This document shows, piece after piece, positions 63,299 to 64,000 of a DNA stretch of 64,000 bases (its first letter is position 1; each line of letters opens with the position of its first letter). This stretch comes from Actinomycetota bacterium (GTDB lineage: Bacteria; Actinomycetota; Acidimicrobiia; Acidimicrobiales; Ilumatobacteraceae), in the NCBI GenBank assembly GCA_009701715.1, contig WLJO01000007.1:22519-86518 (forward strand), given 5' to 3'. Made by a program: the position numbers and the translations under genes. Under the pieces are notes generated by a model, which was not told where the DNA came from, ran no database searches, and saw only the letters and a program-made list of their open reading frames with translations.

Positions 63299-64000
63299 TG
63301 CACGAGGTGGGGTTCCTCATCCTTGGCGCGGGACCGTGTGGGCTCGGGGCCGCGAGGCAATTGGAGCACTGCGGTGTCGGGTCGTGGCTGTTGATCGACT
63401 CGGCGCAGGGCCCCGGAGGCCTGGCGTCATCGTTCGTCGACGATCAGGGGTTCACGTGGGATGTTGGCGGCCACGTGCAGTTCTCCCATTACGAGTATTT
63501 CGACTTGGCGATGGATGAGTTCCTCGGGCCGGACGGTTGGAACGACCATCAGCGCGAGTCCTGGGTGTGGATGCGTGACCGCTTCGTCCCGTACCCGTTC
63601 CAGAACAACCTCCACCGCCTTCCCCCGGGGGAGAGGGATCGTTGCTTCGAGGGTCTCGTGGCAGCGTCGGCCACCCGCGGGCCGGCAGCCACCGACTTCC
63701 TCGCGTGGATCCGCAGCACGTTCGGTGAGGGCATCGCCGAGGGCTTTATGGAGCCCTACAACGTCAAGGTGTGGGCTCACCCGCTCAACCTGCTGTCCAC
63801 CTCGTGGATGGGCGAGCGCGTCGCGCTGCCCGATGTCGACCGGGTGCGCAGGGGCATCGAGACCGGGCGCGACGATGTCTCGTGGGGGCCCAACAACACG
63901 TTCCGCTTCCCGAAACGGGGTGGTACGGGAGCGATCTGGCAAGCGTGTGCAGAGCGCCTGCCTCGGGAGCGGCTGCGATTCGGCGATCGCGTGCAGGCGA
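63299..64000 (+). CDS. UDP-galactopyranose-mutase/protoporphyrinogen-oxidase-like flavoprotein (partial)
   Basis: Starts at ATG 63299, 11 bases after the HD gene, and runs off the right edge in frame (234 codons seen). FAD site LILGAGPCGLGAA, GGLASSF, WDVGGHVQFSHYEYF, FVPYPFQNNLHRLP and EPYNVKVWAHPL match UDP-galactopyranose mutase-like amine-oxidase-fold enzymes linked to polysaccharide genes. The C-terminal part is not in the window. Confidence 0.85.

Overview
The window is high-GC, gene-dense chromosome of an actinobacterium. It carries SenX3-RegX3-type phosphate control, two F420-type luciferase-like oxidoreductases, a DivIVA-domain protein, a monomeric isocitrate dehydrogenase, a UPF0182 protein, and many GTG/TTG starts with 4-base gene overlaps. 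The mix (MreB without MreC/D beside it, long secreted fibronectin-type proteins with Ser/Thr-rich linkers) would fit the class Acidimicrobiia, but that placement is inference. I see no insertion sequence, prophage, CRISPR array or replication origin.

1-18.4 kb is the unusual region. A tightly overlapping operon (2400-12719) encodes a small membrane protein, PstC- and PstA-like permeases, a membrane-anchored PstS-like protein, an 880-residue anchored surface protein, two anchored proteins sharing a two-cysteine extracellular domain, a sortase homologue that has lost its catalytic His, Cys and Arg, and a PstB ATPase. A second unit (12891-18365) follows: another PstS-like secreted protein, a fibronectin protein with the same two-cysteine domain and a WxL-like C-terminus, a DUF916-like anchored protein, and one more anchored protein. 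A third protein of this kind (five fibronectin domains) lies at 210-2225. Direct repeats with an 11-base period resembling PHO boxes precede each unit and also the ordinary pst operon. I infer a phosphate-starvation-induced cell-surface system built around a second Pst transporter.

18.5-25.2 kb is the ordinary phosphate regulon: lipoprotein pstS, a strong hairpin, pstC-pstA-pstB-phoU, then senX3 and regX3. RegX3 is the obvious candidate to act on all the PHO-box-like sites.

25-48.8 kb is a housekeeping mosaic: MFS transporter, DUF2342 protein, HpcH/HpaI aldolase, epimerase, PDZ protein, moaE-mreB-enoyl-CoA hydratase, sorbosone dehydrogenase-like lipoprotein and tesB, a nitroreductase with its TetR neighbour, a HEAT protein, a PDZ-Lon protease, a DivIVA/phage-head-like fusion, UPF0182, two luciferase-like oxidoreductases, a ScyD/ScyE-like secreted protein, a coiled-coil protein and hisC.

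48.8-51.6 kb holds an initiator tRNA-Met, directly followed by an FMN riboswitch, a 12-codon leader ORF and ribE-ribBA-ribH.

51.6-64 kb holds assorted enzymes (RlmA-like methyltransferase, FAD oxidoreductase, SDR, pyruvyltransferase-like protein, monomeric Idh, an alpha/beta hydrolase lacking its serine, CapA-like lipoprotein). It ends with a hotdog protein, an HD/inositol-oxygenase-like gene split by an apparent one-base frameshift, and the start of a UDP-galactopyranose-mutase-like flavoprotein that runs off the window.
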